From NCBI GenBank assembly GCA_900754515.1, contig CAAEDD010000052.1:1-23555 (forward strand): 23,555 nucleotides of DNA. Reading direction: 5' to 3'. A program made the translations under genes and the position numbers. Source of the stretch: an uncultured Oscillospiraceae bacterium (lineage in GTDB: Bacteria > Bacillota > Clostridia > Oscillospirales > Oscillospiraceae). Below the pieces are notes generated by a model. It saw nothing but the letters and a program-made list of their open reading frames with translations. It was not told the origin of the DNA and ran no database searches. Each line of letters starts with the position of its first letter. Position 1 is the stretch's first letter. Positions 14,259 to 21,206 of this stretch are shown here, piece after piece.

Positions 14259-15749
14259 ATGCAGTACATCATGTCCCTTGACCAGGGAACGACCAGTTCC
14301 CGATGCATACTGTTTGACAAGGCCGGGAATATATGCGCTTCGGTGCAGAAGGAATTCCGGCAGATCTACCCCCATCCGGGCTGGGTGGAGCATGACGCCG
14401 TTGAGATCTGGGACACCACTCTGGAAGTTTCTAGGGCTGCCATGTCCAAGCTGGGAGTGACGGCTGCGGACATTGCGGCAATAGGCATCACCAACCAGAG
14501 AGAAACTACGGTCATCTGGGATAAGGAGACCGGTGAGCCCATAGCCAATGCCATTGTCTGGCAGTGCCGCCGCACGGCGGAAATCATAGACGATCTGGTA
14601 AAGCGCGGATATAGTGAGACTATCCGCCGCAAAACCGGCGTACAGCCGGACGCCTATTTTTCCGGCTCCAAAATTAAATGGCTTCTGGACAATGTGCCCG
14701 GAGCCAGAAAACGGGCCAACGCAGGAAAGCTTCTCTTCGGCACCATCGACACCTGGCTGATATGGAAGCTGACCGGCGGCAGGGTCCACGTGACGGATCA
14801 GACCAACGCCAGCCGCACAATGCTGTACAATATACGGGAGCTGTGTTGGGATAAGGAGCTGCTGGAACTGCTGGATGTGCCGGAATGCATTTTGCCGGAG
14901 GTGAAACCCTCCAGCCATGTTTACGGTACTACCCGGTTTGAACTATACGGCGGGGAGATACCCATTTCCGGCGCGGCCGGAGACCAGCAGTGTGCCCTTT
15001 TCGGCCAGTGCTGCTTTGAACCGGGCCAGATGAAAAATACTTACGGAACCGGCTGCTTCCTGCTGATGAATACCGGCAGCGAGATAGTGGAGAGCCGCAA
15101 CGGTCTGGTGACCACCATAGGTGTGGGATATGAAGACCACGTGGAATACGCTCTGGAAGGCAGCATTTTTGTGGCCGGAGCTGCGGTGCAATGGCTGAGG
15201 GACGAACTGGGCGTGGTATCCGCCGCGGCGGAGAGCCAGGAATACGCCGAGAAAGTCCAGGATACGGCGGACGGCTATGTGGTTCCGGCCTTTACCGGCC
15301 TGGGCGCCCCATACTGGAACCAGCACGCCAGGGGCGCAGTGGTGGGGATCACCCGGGGCTTTTCCCGTGCCCATCTGGTGCGGGCCACTCTGGAATCTTT
15401 GGCTTACCAGACCTACGACATAGCCAGGGCCATGGAGCGGGACTCCGGCATACGAATTACGGAACTGAAAGTGGACGGCGGAGCCTCTGCCAACGATTTT
15501 CTGATGCAGTTCCAGTCGGATATCATGGGCAGCGACGTGTACCGCCCCCATTGCATCGAGACCACCGCCCTAGGGGCGGCCTACCTGGCCGGCCTGGCCG
15601 TAGGCTACTGGACGGGCCTGGAGGACGTCAGGAACAACTGGGCGATAGACCAGGTGTTTACCTCCAAAATGGAAGAGCCGCGGCGCATCAAGCTGCTGAA
15701 CGGCTGGCACAGGGCTGTCAAATGTGCCCTGGCCTGGGCGGAGGAGTAA
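14259..15749 (+). CDS. glpK: Glycerol kinase
   Basis: 496 residues, full length for GlpK. The FGGY-kinase landmarks are present: N-terminal phosphate loop MSLDQGTTSSRCILFDKAGN, the GITNQRETTVIWDKETGEP substrate region, TWLIWKLTGGRVHVTDQTNA, SGAAGDQQCALFGQ, KNTYGTGCF, and the C-terminal KVDGGASANDFLMQFQSDI and ETTALGAAYLAG. It phosphorylates glycerol to sn-glycerol-3-phosphate in the cytoplasm. TAGGAG lies 8 bases before the ATG, and a TATAAT (14233-14238) upstream may be the -10 box, with no good -35. No glpF or glpD is adjacent. The segment that carries the HPr-phosphorylated histidine in Bacillus/Enterococcus GlpK (YHFYG-like) reads FELYG here. Base composition is clearly more GC-rich than the flanking genes. 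Confidence 0.97.
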   Translation: MQYIMSLDQGTTSSRCILFDKAGNICASVQKEFRQIYPHPGWVEHDAVEIWDTTLEVSRAAMSKLGVTAADIAAIGITNQRETTVIWDKETGEPIANAIVWQCRRTAEIIDDLVKRGYSETIRRKTGVQPDAYFSGSKIKWLLDNVPGARKRANAGKLLFGTIDTWLIWKLTGGRVHVTDQTNASRTMLYNIRELCWDKELLELLDVPECILPEVKPSSHVYGTTRFELYGGEIPISGAAGDQQCALFGQCCFEPGQMKNTYGTGCFLLMNTGSEIVESRNGLVTTIGVGYEDHVEYALEGSIFVAGAAVQWLRDELGVVSAAAESQEYAEKVQDTADGYVVPAFTGLGAPYWNQHARGAVVGITRGFSRAHLVRATLESLAYQTYDIARAMERDSGIRITELKVDGGASANDFLMQFQSDIMGSDVYRPHCIETTALGAAYLAGLAVGYWTGLEDVRNNWAIDQVFTSKMEEPRRIKLLNGWHRAVKCALAWAEE

Positions 15750-15910
15750 TCCTCTAAAATTTAAAAGGCCTTCACCGGCCCCGACAGTGGATTGCAAACT
15801 ACGCCCATACGCCGAGTATAACGGAGTGACGGCAATTAGTCGGGCTAAAGTGGCATAAATTATTTAGTTAAAGCTGTACCCAATATTAGAGTCAGGATCA
15901 CCAGTAAAAC

Positions 15911-15965
15911 TGAAACGATAAAAATAGTAGACATGCTTTTTGTGTCTACTATTTTTATCGTTTCA
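15911..15965. repeat. Perfect 23-bp inverted repeat with 9-base loop
   Basis: TGAAACGATAAAAATAGTAG plus ACA at 15911-15933 is repeated as its exact complement at 15943-15965 around TGCTTTTTG. It could be a terminator, but the stem is AT-rich and no proper T run follows. It lies 162 bases after glpK and could also be a remnant of a mobile element end. Confidence 0.85.
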
Positions 15966-16269
15966 AGTATAGACCGTTAATTTCCTTTTACATAAAAAAG
16001 TTGATTACGTGCTAAACTGCAATCAGTGTTCTATCTTCCAGATTTTTACTCTTTTCTTTTGAAACAAGATACTGTAGAACATCCGACGTTTAACTCATAA
16101 TTTTTGTCTTTTCAATATCCCGAATACAATCCGCCTTTTTGCATTATGCTTATTATTTTCATATAGGCTGTAGTTCCATCAGCATGATTTGCTCCTGCAT
16201 ATTGGAAGAAAGGAGAAATCGTTTAGGAAGTGGGAATTTACAAATTTCTCAAAAAAACAAAATAAACAA

Positions 16270-16311
16270 ATAATCCGAAGCCATCTCCTATCGGAAACAA
16301 GTTCGGATTAT
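16270..16311 (-). terminator. Probable terminator of tRNA-Leu
   Basis: ATAATCCGAA at 16270-16279 pairs with TTCGGATTAT at 16302-16311 around a 22-base loop. On the minus strand the stem is followed by a T-rich stretch (TTTGTTTATTTTG). It starts 8 bases after the tRNA-Leu CCA end. Confidence 0.55.
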
Positions 16312-16318
16312 ATTGGTT

Positions 16319-16403
16319 TGGTGCGGGTAACAGGGGTCGAACCTGCACGCCTCTCGGCACGAGAACCTAAATCTCGCATGTCTGCCAATTCCATCATACC
16401 CGC
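16319..16403 (-). tRNA. tRNA-Leu (anticodon TAG), CCA encoded
   Basis: On the minus strand the acceptor arm GCGGGTA pairs with TACCCGC, followed by discriminator A and an encoded CCA. The anticodon stem CGAGA/TCTCG encloses loop TTTAGGT with TAG at positions 34-36, reading CUN codons. The long variable arm (TGCCGAGAGGCG) is class II, as expected for leucine. The T arm is GCAGG-TTCGACC-CCTGT. It lies 44 bases downstream of tRNA-Gly, with a hairpin between. Confidence 0.96.
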
Positions 16404-16416
16404 AATTATTTAATTT

Positions 16417-16446
16417 AAAAGCCTATTGCAAACGCAATAGGCTTTT
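16417..16446. terminator. 13-bp hairpin between the two tRNA genes
   Basis: AAAAGCCTATTGC at 16417-16429 and its exact complement at 16434-16446 enclose the loop AAAC. On the minus strand it begins one base after the tRNA-Gly CCA end and finishes in TTTTAAATTAAAT, so it looks like an intrinsic terminator. Confidence 0.75.
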
Positions 16447-16447
16447 A

Positions 16448-16523
16448 TGGAGCGGGCAACGAGGCTCGAACTCGCTACCTCCACCTTGGCAAGGTGGCGC
16501 TCTACCGGATGAGCTATGCCCGC
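16448..16523 (-). tRNA. tRNA-Gly (anticodon GCC), CCA encoded
   Basis: 76 bases. The acceptor begins GCGGGCA and ends TGCCCGC with discriminator T and encoded CCA. The anticodon stem CCACC/GGTGG encloses TTGCCAA with anticodon GCC. The D arm contains AGCTCATCCGGTAGAGC and the T arm GCGAGTTCGAGCCTCGT. It has a strong promoter 10-45 bases upstream. Confidence 0.97.
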
Positions 16524-16539
16524 ATCAGCAACGATGGTT

Positions 16540-16567
16540 ATTCTACCATAAATTGCTGATTTGTCAA
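16540..16567 (-). promoter_or_regulatory. Promoter of the tRNA genes
   Basis: On the minus strand: perfect TTGACA (16567-16562), a 16-base spacer and TAGAAT (16545-16540), preceded by TGG as an extended -10. The predicted start is about 10 bases before tRNA-Gly, as usual for tRNA operons. Confidence 0.82.
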
Positions 16568-16583
16568 TACCTTTTTAAAATTA

Positions 16584-17705
16584 TTAATCTCCCGACTGAT
16601 AACTTAGTTCACCTGTGCACTTTGGGTAAGATGCAACATCCCAACGGTAATTACCCCAAAAGCTCTCATCATTTTTCAAAAAGCTGCCCTCAAGTCCTGA
16701 GCGGATACACTCGGAGGCATCAACATGATAATAATTACCGTCCACTTTAACAATATTCCAGCAATAGTCCTCCCAGAATAGCTGCCCGTAAACAATATTG
16801 CATTCCAGATCCAACTGGCGGCATAGCTCCACATATGCAAAAGCCATACCCTCGCTGTTAGCTTGATGGTTAACCAAGGCCGCATACGCGGTATTGTCAC
16901 TGCTGCTGTCGGTCAGGCGGCAGTTATCCATAAGATATTGGCATGCCATTAGAGCTCTCTGGTATTCGCTAAGTCCAGAGACATTTACACCGCTGAAAGC
17001 ATCAATGGCTTGTAGGGCTGCCATACGCTGTTCCAGTTCCTCAGATGTGAGTCCGTAGTTTATGCTGATCTCGTACAAACGTTGGGAGCCTGTGCCGCTA
17101 TACATGTTAACGCTGGCTTGGGGCTCTCTTGGCACTAAAGTGGGATTCTCCCGATAAATTTTGGTAAGCAGCCCTTCTATATCCTCGGCAGAATATGAGC
17201 TGCTGGAAACCAGTACGACAAGATTTCTGTCCCGGTTTTCCAATGCTTCCTCCAACCTGCTTTCAATTCCATAGCTGAAGGGCAAGTGGATAATATTATC
17301 AGCACTTTCACAGAAGCTGGAATAATTGATATACACGCTGGCTTCATTGGTAGTAACTATCTTGGTGAGCTCATAGGCAATATTTTCCACGCAATAGGCG
17401 CACAAAGCGTCCTGAGTCCTCACCTGCCAGCAGGCGCTGGCCATATCCTCCAGGGGATCTCCCTCATAGGAGGAGTCGAAAACCACACGTCCCTCTGTCT
17501 CCCCAGCATAAGCAAAGCGTAATATTGCCTGTTTCAATCCGGAGAAATTTCTGACGTTTATCTTATCCTTACTGCTGTAGTTCTCCTGCACCGCAGGCAC
17601 GTAGTCGTTTACGGAGAGATATTCCTTGTTATAAAGTCCTGAGCAGCCGCAGAGTGAAAAGACGGCGGCAACAGTCAGTATAAAAGCTGTAAGCTTATGA
17701 TACAT
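16584..17705 (-). CDS. Lipoprotein with a degenerate transglutaminase-like domain
   Basis: 373 residues. The lipoprotein signal is MYHKLTAFILTVAAVFSLCG with Cys21 as the lipidated residue, so it sits on the outer face of the membrane. Residues 245-335 match the transglutaminase-like fold: LSEYQRALMACQYLMDN, then NHQANSEGMAFAYVELCRQL, then EDYCWNIVKVDGNYYHVDAS. The usual Cys-His-Asp triad reads Ser284 (NSEG for CEG), Cys315 (YCWN for HAWN) and Asp329. Cysteine protease or transglutaminase chemistry is therefore unlikely, and a binding role is more plausible. The region 50-240 is of unknown fold. A TTG start at 17726, overlapping the yitT-like stop as TTGA, is possible. The ATG at 17705 is preferred because it gives a normal signal peptide. 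Confidence 0.82.
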   Translation of the reverse strand: MYHKLTAFILTVAAVFSLCGCSGLYNKEYLSVNDYVPAVQENYSSKDKINVRNFSGLKQAILRFAYAGETEGRVVFDSSYEGDPLEDMASACWQVRTQDALCAYCVENIAYELTKIVTTNEASVYINYSSFCESADNIIHLPFSYGIESRLEEALENRDRNLVVLVSSSSYSAEDIEGLLTKIYRENPTLVPREPQASVNMYSGTGSQRLYEISINYGLTSEELEQRMAALQAIDAFSGVNVSGLSEYQRALMACQYLMDNCRLTDSSSDNTAYAALVNHQANSEGMAFAYVELCRQLDLECNIVYGQLFWEDYCWNIVKVDGNYYHVDASECIRSGLEGSFLKNDESFWGNYRWDVASYPKCTGELSYQSGD

Positions 17706-17722
17706 GGTTTTTCCCCGCTTGA

Positions 17723-18613
17723 TCAATTATTTTCCCTTATATTCTCAAACCCGTTGCCGAATACATTTTTGGCATCTGAAACGATGAAAAAAGCATTCTC
17801 GTCCATAGTCCTAATTATGCGTCGTATCTCTGCTATCTGTTGGCGTTTTATGACGCACATAATAACCTGCTTCTCTTTTCCGGAATACGCACCACGTCCC
17901 TCAAGTATAGTAACCCCCCGGTGCATATGCCCGGAAATTATCTCATGGGAGATATCGCTGCTCTTTTCGCTTATGATGTAGCATATGCAGGAGTTGTCTA
18001 TGCCGTACAGGGCAAGGTCTATTACTTTGCTCACAACAAACATGGTAATGACTGAGTACATGGCGCTCTCATATTTATTGAGGATAACCGCATAGGCAAC
18101 TATAATTGCGGCGTCAATAAGCAAAAGTATGGTGCCCAGATTCAAATGCGGGTTCTTCATCCTGAGCATTTTTGCAACGATATCCACTCCGCCGGTAGTG
18201 GAACCTACATAATATATCACGCCAAGGCCGACTCCCTTGATCACACCGCCGATAATGCTGGCCAGCATTGGGTCATCGGTAAGTACTATGTTAAAGATTG
18301 CAAACAGGTCTACAAAGGCAGAGCTGAGGGCCATTCCCACAAGTGAGCTTATAAGGAAGTCCAAGCCAAAATATCTCCATGCTATAACGAAAAGAGGAAT
18401 GTTTAAAATAATTGTAGTAACACCGACCGGCACAGGCATGAGTTTGTTAATTATCATAGCTACACCCACGATGCCACCGGAGACGATGTTGTTGGGATAC
18501 ATGAAAAACTGAAAGCCCACAGCATATATTACGCAGCCGAGAACAATTACTACGTACTGTATAACGCGTCTGAATACAATGTTGTTCTTCATCTGAGTAC
18601 TGATGTTTTCCAT
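17723..18613 (-). CDS. YitT-family membrane protein (DUF161/DUF2179)
   Basis: 296 residues. About five to six membrane spans fill residues 15-200, with the family signature YAVGFQFFMYPNNIVSGGIV near 30-49 and YYVGSTTGGVDIVAKMLRMK near 138-157. The soluble C-terminal domain (about 210-290) is DUF2179-like, with GVTILEGRGAYSGKEKQVIM and VIKRQQIAEIRRIIRTMDE. YitT-type proteins are widespread in Firmicutes; their transported substrate, if any, is unknown. An AGGAGG site lies 6 bases before the ATG. The gene follows the ParC-like gene by 19 bases and its stop touches the following lipoprotein gene, so the three are co-transcribed. Confidence 0.93.
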   Translation of the reverse strand: MENISTQMKNNIVFRRVIQYVVIVLGCVIYAVGFQFFMYPNNIVSGGIVGVAMIINKLMPVPVGVTTIILNIPLFVIAWRYFGLDFLISSLVGMALSSAFVDLFAIFNIVLTDDPMLASIIGGVIKGVGLGVIYYVGSTTGGVDIVAKMLRMKNPHLNLGTILLLIDAAIIVAYAVILNKYESAMYSVITMFVVSKVIDLALYGIDNSCICYIISEKSSDISHEIISGHMHRGVTILEGRGAYSGKEKQVIMCVIKRQQIAEIRRIIRTMDENAFFIVSDAKNVFGNGFENIRENN

Positions 18614-18632
18614 AAGCCCTCCTAAACCCCTA

Positions 18633-20873
18633 TCAGTCGTCCATCAGCGAAAGCTGCTGTTCCGCTCTGTCTTCTGCCTTTAGTATAGCTCCCGCTCCCG
18701 GGAGATTTTTAACTCGATACCTTGAAAGATTGGATATGGAACTGTCGTTTACGGGAATGGCTCTCACAATGCTCCGCTTTGCCTTAAGTGTCATCACAGC
18801 CACGCCCTGGGTGCTGCGGCTGGTCTTGACTTGTAGCTGAGATGTATTAAACACCAGCACTCTGTCATCGCTGGAGTAACAAGCCACATCCATTTCCTCC
18901 CGTATTACCATGACAGCTTTTACCGGGCTCTTGTCGGAAAAGGCATTCACCAGCTTGCGCCGGTTGGTCTTGGTCTCATAGGCAGCCATATCTATTCTGG
19001 CAGCCTTGCCGTTTTCAAAAATAAGCAGCAGGTTCTTGGAATAGTCCCCGGGGTCCACCATAGATATGATGTTTTCTCCCTCATCCATCTGTAGTTTACT
19101 GGGCAGATATATGCCAAGAACTGAGGCTTTGACATCCTCAAAGTCCGCCACCTTGGCCTTATATATCTGCTGCTTGTCGGTGAGGAAGAGCAGCTCTCCC
19201 CTGTTGCTGGCCTCAAAGCTTACATTGAGGCTGTCCCCTTCTTTGTATTTCTGCTCTGAGCTCATGCGCAGAGACTGGGCCGTTATCTTCTTGAAGTAGC
19301 CTTCATGGGACAGAAACAGGGTGACACCGTAATCCTCCACCTGCTGTTCCTCGTCAAATTCCTCTATCTCATCGGCGTAGACTATACCGGTTTTTCTGGG
19401 ACTGGGGAATTTCTTGACAATTTGCTTCAGCTCGTCAATTATAATGTTCTTTATCTTACGGCGGTTATTGAGGGTCTCTTCCAGACCTTCAATTTCTTGC
19501 TCCAGGTCCCCTGTCTCCTGGGTGCGTTTCAGGATATATTCCCGGTTTATATTGCGCAGCTTTATCTCAGCCACATATTCCGCCTGTATCTGGTCGATGC
19601 CGAAGCCCATCATCAGATTAGGCACTACATCATCCTCAAGCTCTGTCTCCCGGATAATGGCTATGGCCTTGTCAATGTCCAACAAAATACGCTGGAGGCC
19701 CTTGAGCAAGTGGAGCTTATCCTTCTTTTTGGAAAGCTCAAAGTAAACGCGGCGGCGGATACACTCCATGCGCCAAGCCGTCCACTCCTCCAGTATATCC
19801 CTTACACCCATCACTCTGGGATTACCGGCTACCAGAATATTGAAATTGCATGGGAAAGCTTCCTGCAGCGGGGTGAGCTTAAAGAGCTTCTGCATGAGCT
19901 TCTCCGGGTCTGCCCCTCTTTTAAGGTCAATGGCCAGCTTTAGGCCGGACAAATCCGTTTCATCCCGCATGTCGTTGATCTCTTTGACCTTCCCGGCTTT
20001 TATCAGTTCCGCTACCTTGTCAATAATTGCCTCGGAAGTTGCGGTATAGGGTATCTCATAAATTTCAATTATATTTTCCTTGGGAAGATAGCGCCAGCGG
20101 GAGCGCACCTTAAAGCTGCCACGACCGGTACGGTAGATATTCTCCATGGCGCTGCGGTCATAGATTATCTCACCGCCGGTGGGAAAATCCGGCGCAGGCA
20201 TAGTTGACAGCAGGTCATGTTCCGGGTCCTTAAGGAATTCTATTGTAGTCTGGCAAACCTCTCCCAGGTTAAAGCCGCATATCTGGCTGGCCATACCTAC
20301 GGCAATGCCCATATTGGCGGAAACCAGCACATTGGGAAAGGCGGTGGGCAACAGCCCCGGTTCCTTCATACTGCCGTCATAGTTGTCTGCAAAGTCCACG
20401 GTGTCTTTGTCTATATCCCGGAAAATCTCGCTGCATATAGCGGAGAGCTTTGCCTCAGTATAACGGGAAGCGGCATATGACATGTCCCGTGAATAGACCT
20501 TGCCGAAGTTTCCCTTTGAATCCACAAAAGGGGTGAGCAAAGCCTGATAGCCTGTGGACAAGCGCACCATAGTCTCGTATATAGCAGCATCCCCGTGGGG
20601 ATTGAGCTTCATGGTCTGGCCTACGATATTGGCACTCTTGGTGCGTGCTCCGCTTAAAAGGCCCATTTTGAACATTGTGTACAGGAGTTTCCGGTGGGAT
20701 GGCTTAAAGCCGTCGATTTCCGGTATGGCCCTGGAAACAATAACGCTCATGGCATAGGGCATATAGTTTGTTTCCAGAGTCTCGGTTATAGGCTGCTCTA
20801 AAACCTCGGCCCGCAGGCCAACTACATTGGGATTATCAAACTTCTTCTTTTCCTCGACTTTTTTCTTAGCCAT
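18633..20873 (-). CDS. Type IIA topoisomerase subunit A (ParC/GyrA-like)
   Basis: 746 residues. The breakage-reunion domain shows HGDAAIYETMVRL at 93-105, GNFGK at 121-125 and catalytic Tyr138 in AASRYTEAKL. Then follow the GMAS...LGEV tower region and a coiled-coil segment around 430-490 ending in the IKNIIIDELKQIVKKFPSPR element. The C-terminal beta-propeller-like region lacks a GyrA box (QRRGGKG-like), so decatenation (topoisomerase IV-type) rather than gyrase supercoiling is expected. Residue 96 is Ala where GyrA/ParC usually have the quinolone-contacting Ser; Glu100 matches ParC. Many Clostridia carry such a second set besides gyrAB. It follows a small zinc-ribbon gene that separates it from its subunit B partner. 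Confidence 0.93.
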   Translation of the reverse strand: MAKKKVEEKKKFDNPNVVGLRAEVLEQPITETLETNYMPYAMSVIVSRAIPEIDGFKPSHRKLLYTMFKMGLLSGARTKSANIVGQTMKLNPHGDAAIYETMVRLSTGYQALLTPFVDSKGNFGKVYSRDMSYAASRYTEAKLSAICSEIFRDIDKDTVDFADNYDGSMKEPGLLPTAFPNVLVSANMGIAVGMASQICGFNLGEVCQTTIEFLKDPEHDLLSTMPAPDFPTGGEIIYDRSAMENIYRTGRGSFKVRSRWRYLPKENIIEIYEIPYTATSEAIIDKVAELIKAGKVKEINDMRDETDLSGLKLAIDLKRGADPEKLMQKLFKLTPLQEAFPCNFNILVAGNPRVMGVRDILEEWTAWRMECIRRRVYFELSKKKDKLHLLKGLQRILLDIDKAIAIIRETELEDDVVPNLMMGFGIDQIQAEYVAEIKLRNINREYILKRTQETGDLEQEIEGLEETLNNRRKIKNIIIDELKQIVKKFPSPRKTGIVYADEIEEFDEEQQVEDYGVTLFLSHEGYFKKITAQSLRMSSEQKYKEGDSLNVSFEASNRGELLFLTDKQQIYKAKVADFEDVKASVLGIYLPSKLQMDEGENIISMVDPGDYSKNLLLIFENGKAARIDMAAYETKTNRRKLVNAFSDKSPVKAVMVIREEMDVACYSSDDRVLVFNTSQLQVKTSRSTQGVAVMTLKAKRSIVRAIPVNDSSISNLSRYRVKNLPGAGAILKAEDRAEQQLSLMDD

Positions 20874-20884
20874 TTTCTACTCAC

Positions 20885-21184
20885 TTATCTGGATTTGCCT
20901 GATTTCATTTTCTTTCCGGTAACAAGATTTCTATGGCAGCGGGGGCAGGCTTTCAGGGCCATGACTCCCAGAAATATTACCTTGCCGCAATTGGGGCAGC
21001 GGCAATATTTGAATATGAGCGCAATACTGGTGACGAACAAAACCACGGTCATGCACATAAAAGCCACCTGAATATAGGTGTATTGGGGAGTAAGCAAGCT
21101 GAGAGCGCAGCCCACAGCAGTAGCTATAAGCAGGATTCTGAGTCTGTCCCGTCCGTATACGAAGTCGTTTTCATATTTTTTCAT
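20885..21184 (-). CDS. Small zinc-ribbon membrane protein
   Basis: 99 residues with two membrane spans (about 16-32 and 38-58) followed by a zinc-ribbon tail, Cys63-x2-Cys66 and Cys80-x2-Cys83 (CPNCGK and CPRCHR), and a basic end. I do not know a named family. The ATG at 21184 is chosen: GAGAGGAA lies upstream, and the 46 in-frame codons further up lie within the ParE-like gene. It sits 22 bases after the ParE-like gene and 11 before the ParC-like gene, so it is translated from the same transcript. A link to topoisomerase function is only suggested by position. Confidence 0.8.
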   Translation of the reverse strand: MKKYENDFVYGRDRLRILLIATAVGCALSLLTPQYTYIQVAFMCMTVVLFVTSIALIFKYCRCPNCGKVIFLGVMALKACPRCHRNLVTGKKMKSGKSR

Positions 21185-21206
21185 TCTGTCTTTTTCCTCT
21201 CTATAT

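Larger units (their letters stand above)
15750..16318. other. Intergenic region between glpK and the tRNA genes
   Basis: About 570 bases without a supported gene. A short frame at 15781-15858 reads PTVDCKLRPYAEYNGVTAIS then RAKVA and stop, and looks like the tail of a lost gene. A perfect 23-bp inverted repeat follows at 15911-15965. On the minus strand around 16012-16142, CIRDIEKTKIMS, stop, TSDVLQYLVSKEKSKNLEDR then TLIAV looks like another decayed fragment. No family was recognised for either piece. The tRNA-Leu terminator hairpin ends the region. Confidence 0.5.

Noticed and set aside
15749..15785. GGCC-TTCACC-GGCC as glpK terminator
   Set aside because: The stem is only 4 bp and has no T run.
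14244..15797. Long antisense frames inside glpK
   Set aside because: They are GC-rich shadow frames of a full-length, well-conserved glycerol kinase.
15911..15965. CRISPR-like or attachment-site interpretation of the inverted repeat
   Set aside because: There is only one palindromic unit, with no spacers, no cas genes and no integrase nearby.
16189..16413. Plus-strand open frame containing VRVTGVEPARLSAREPKS
   Set aside because: The frame is an antisense translation of tRNA-Leu, a familiar false protein; the tRNA explains the sequence.
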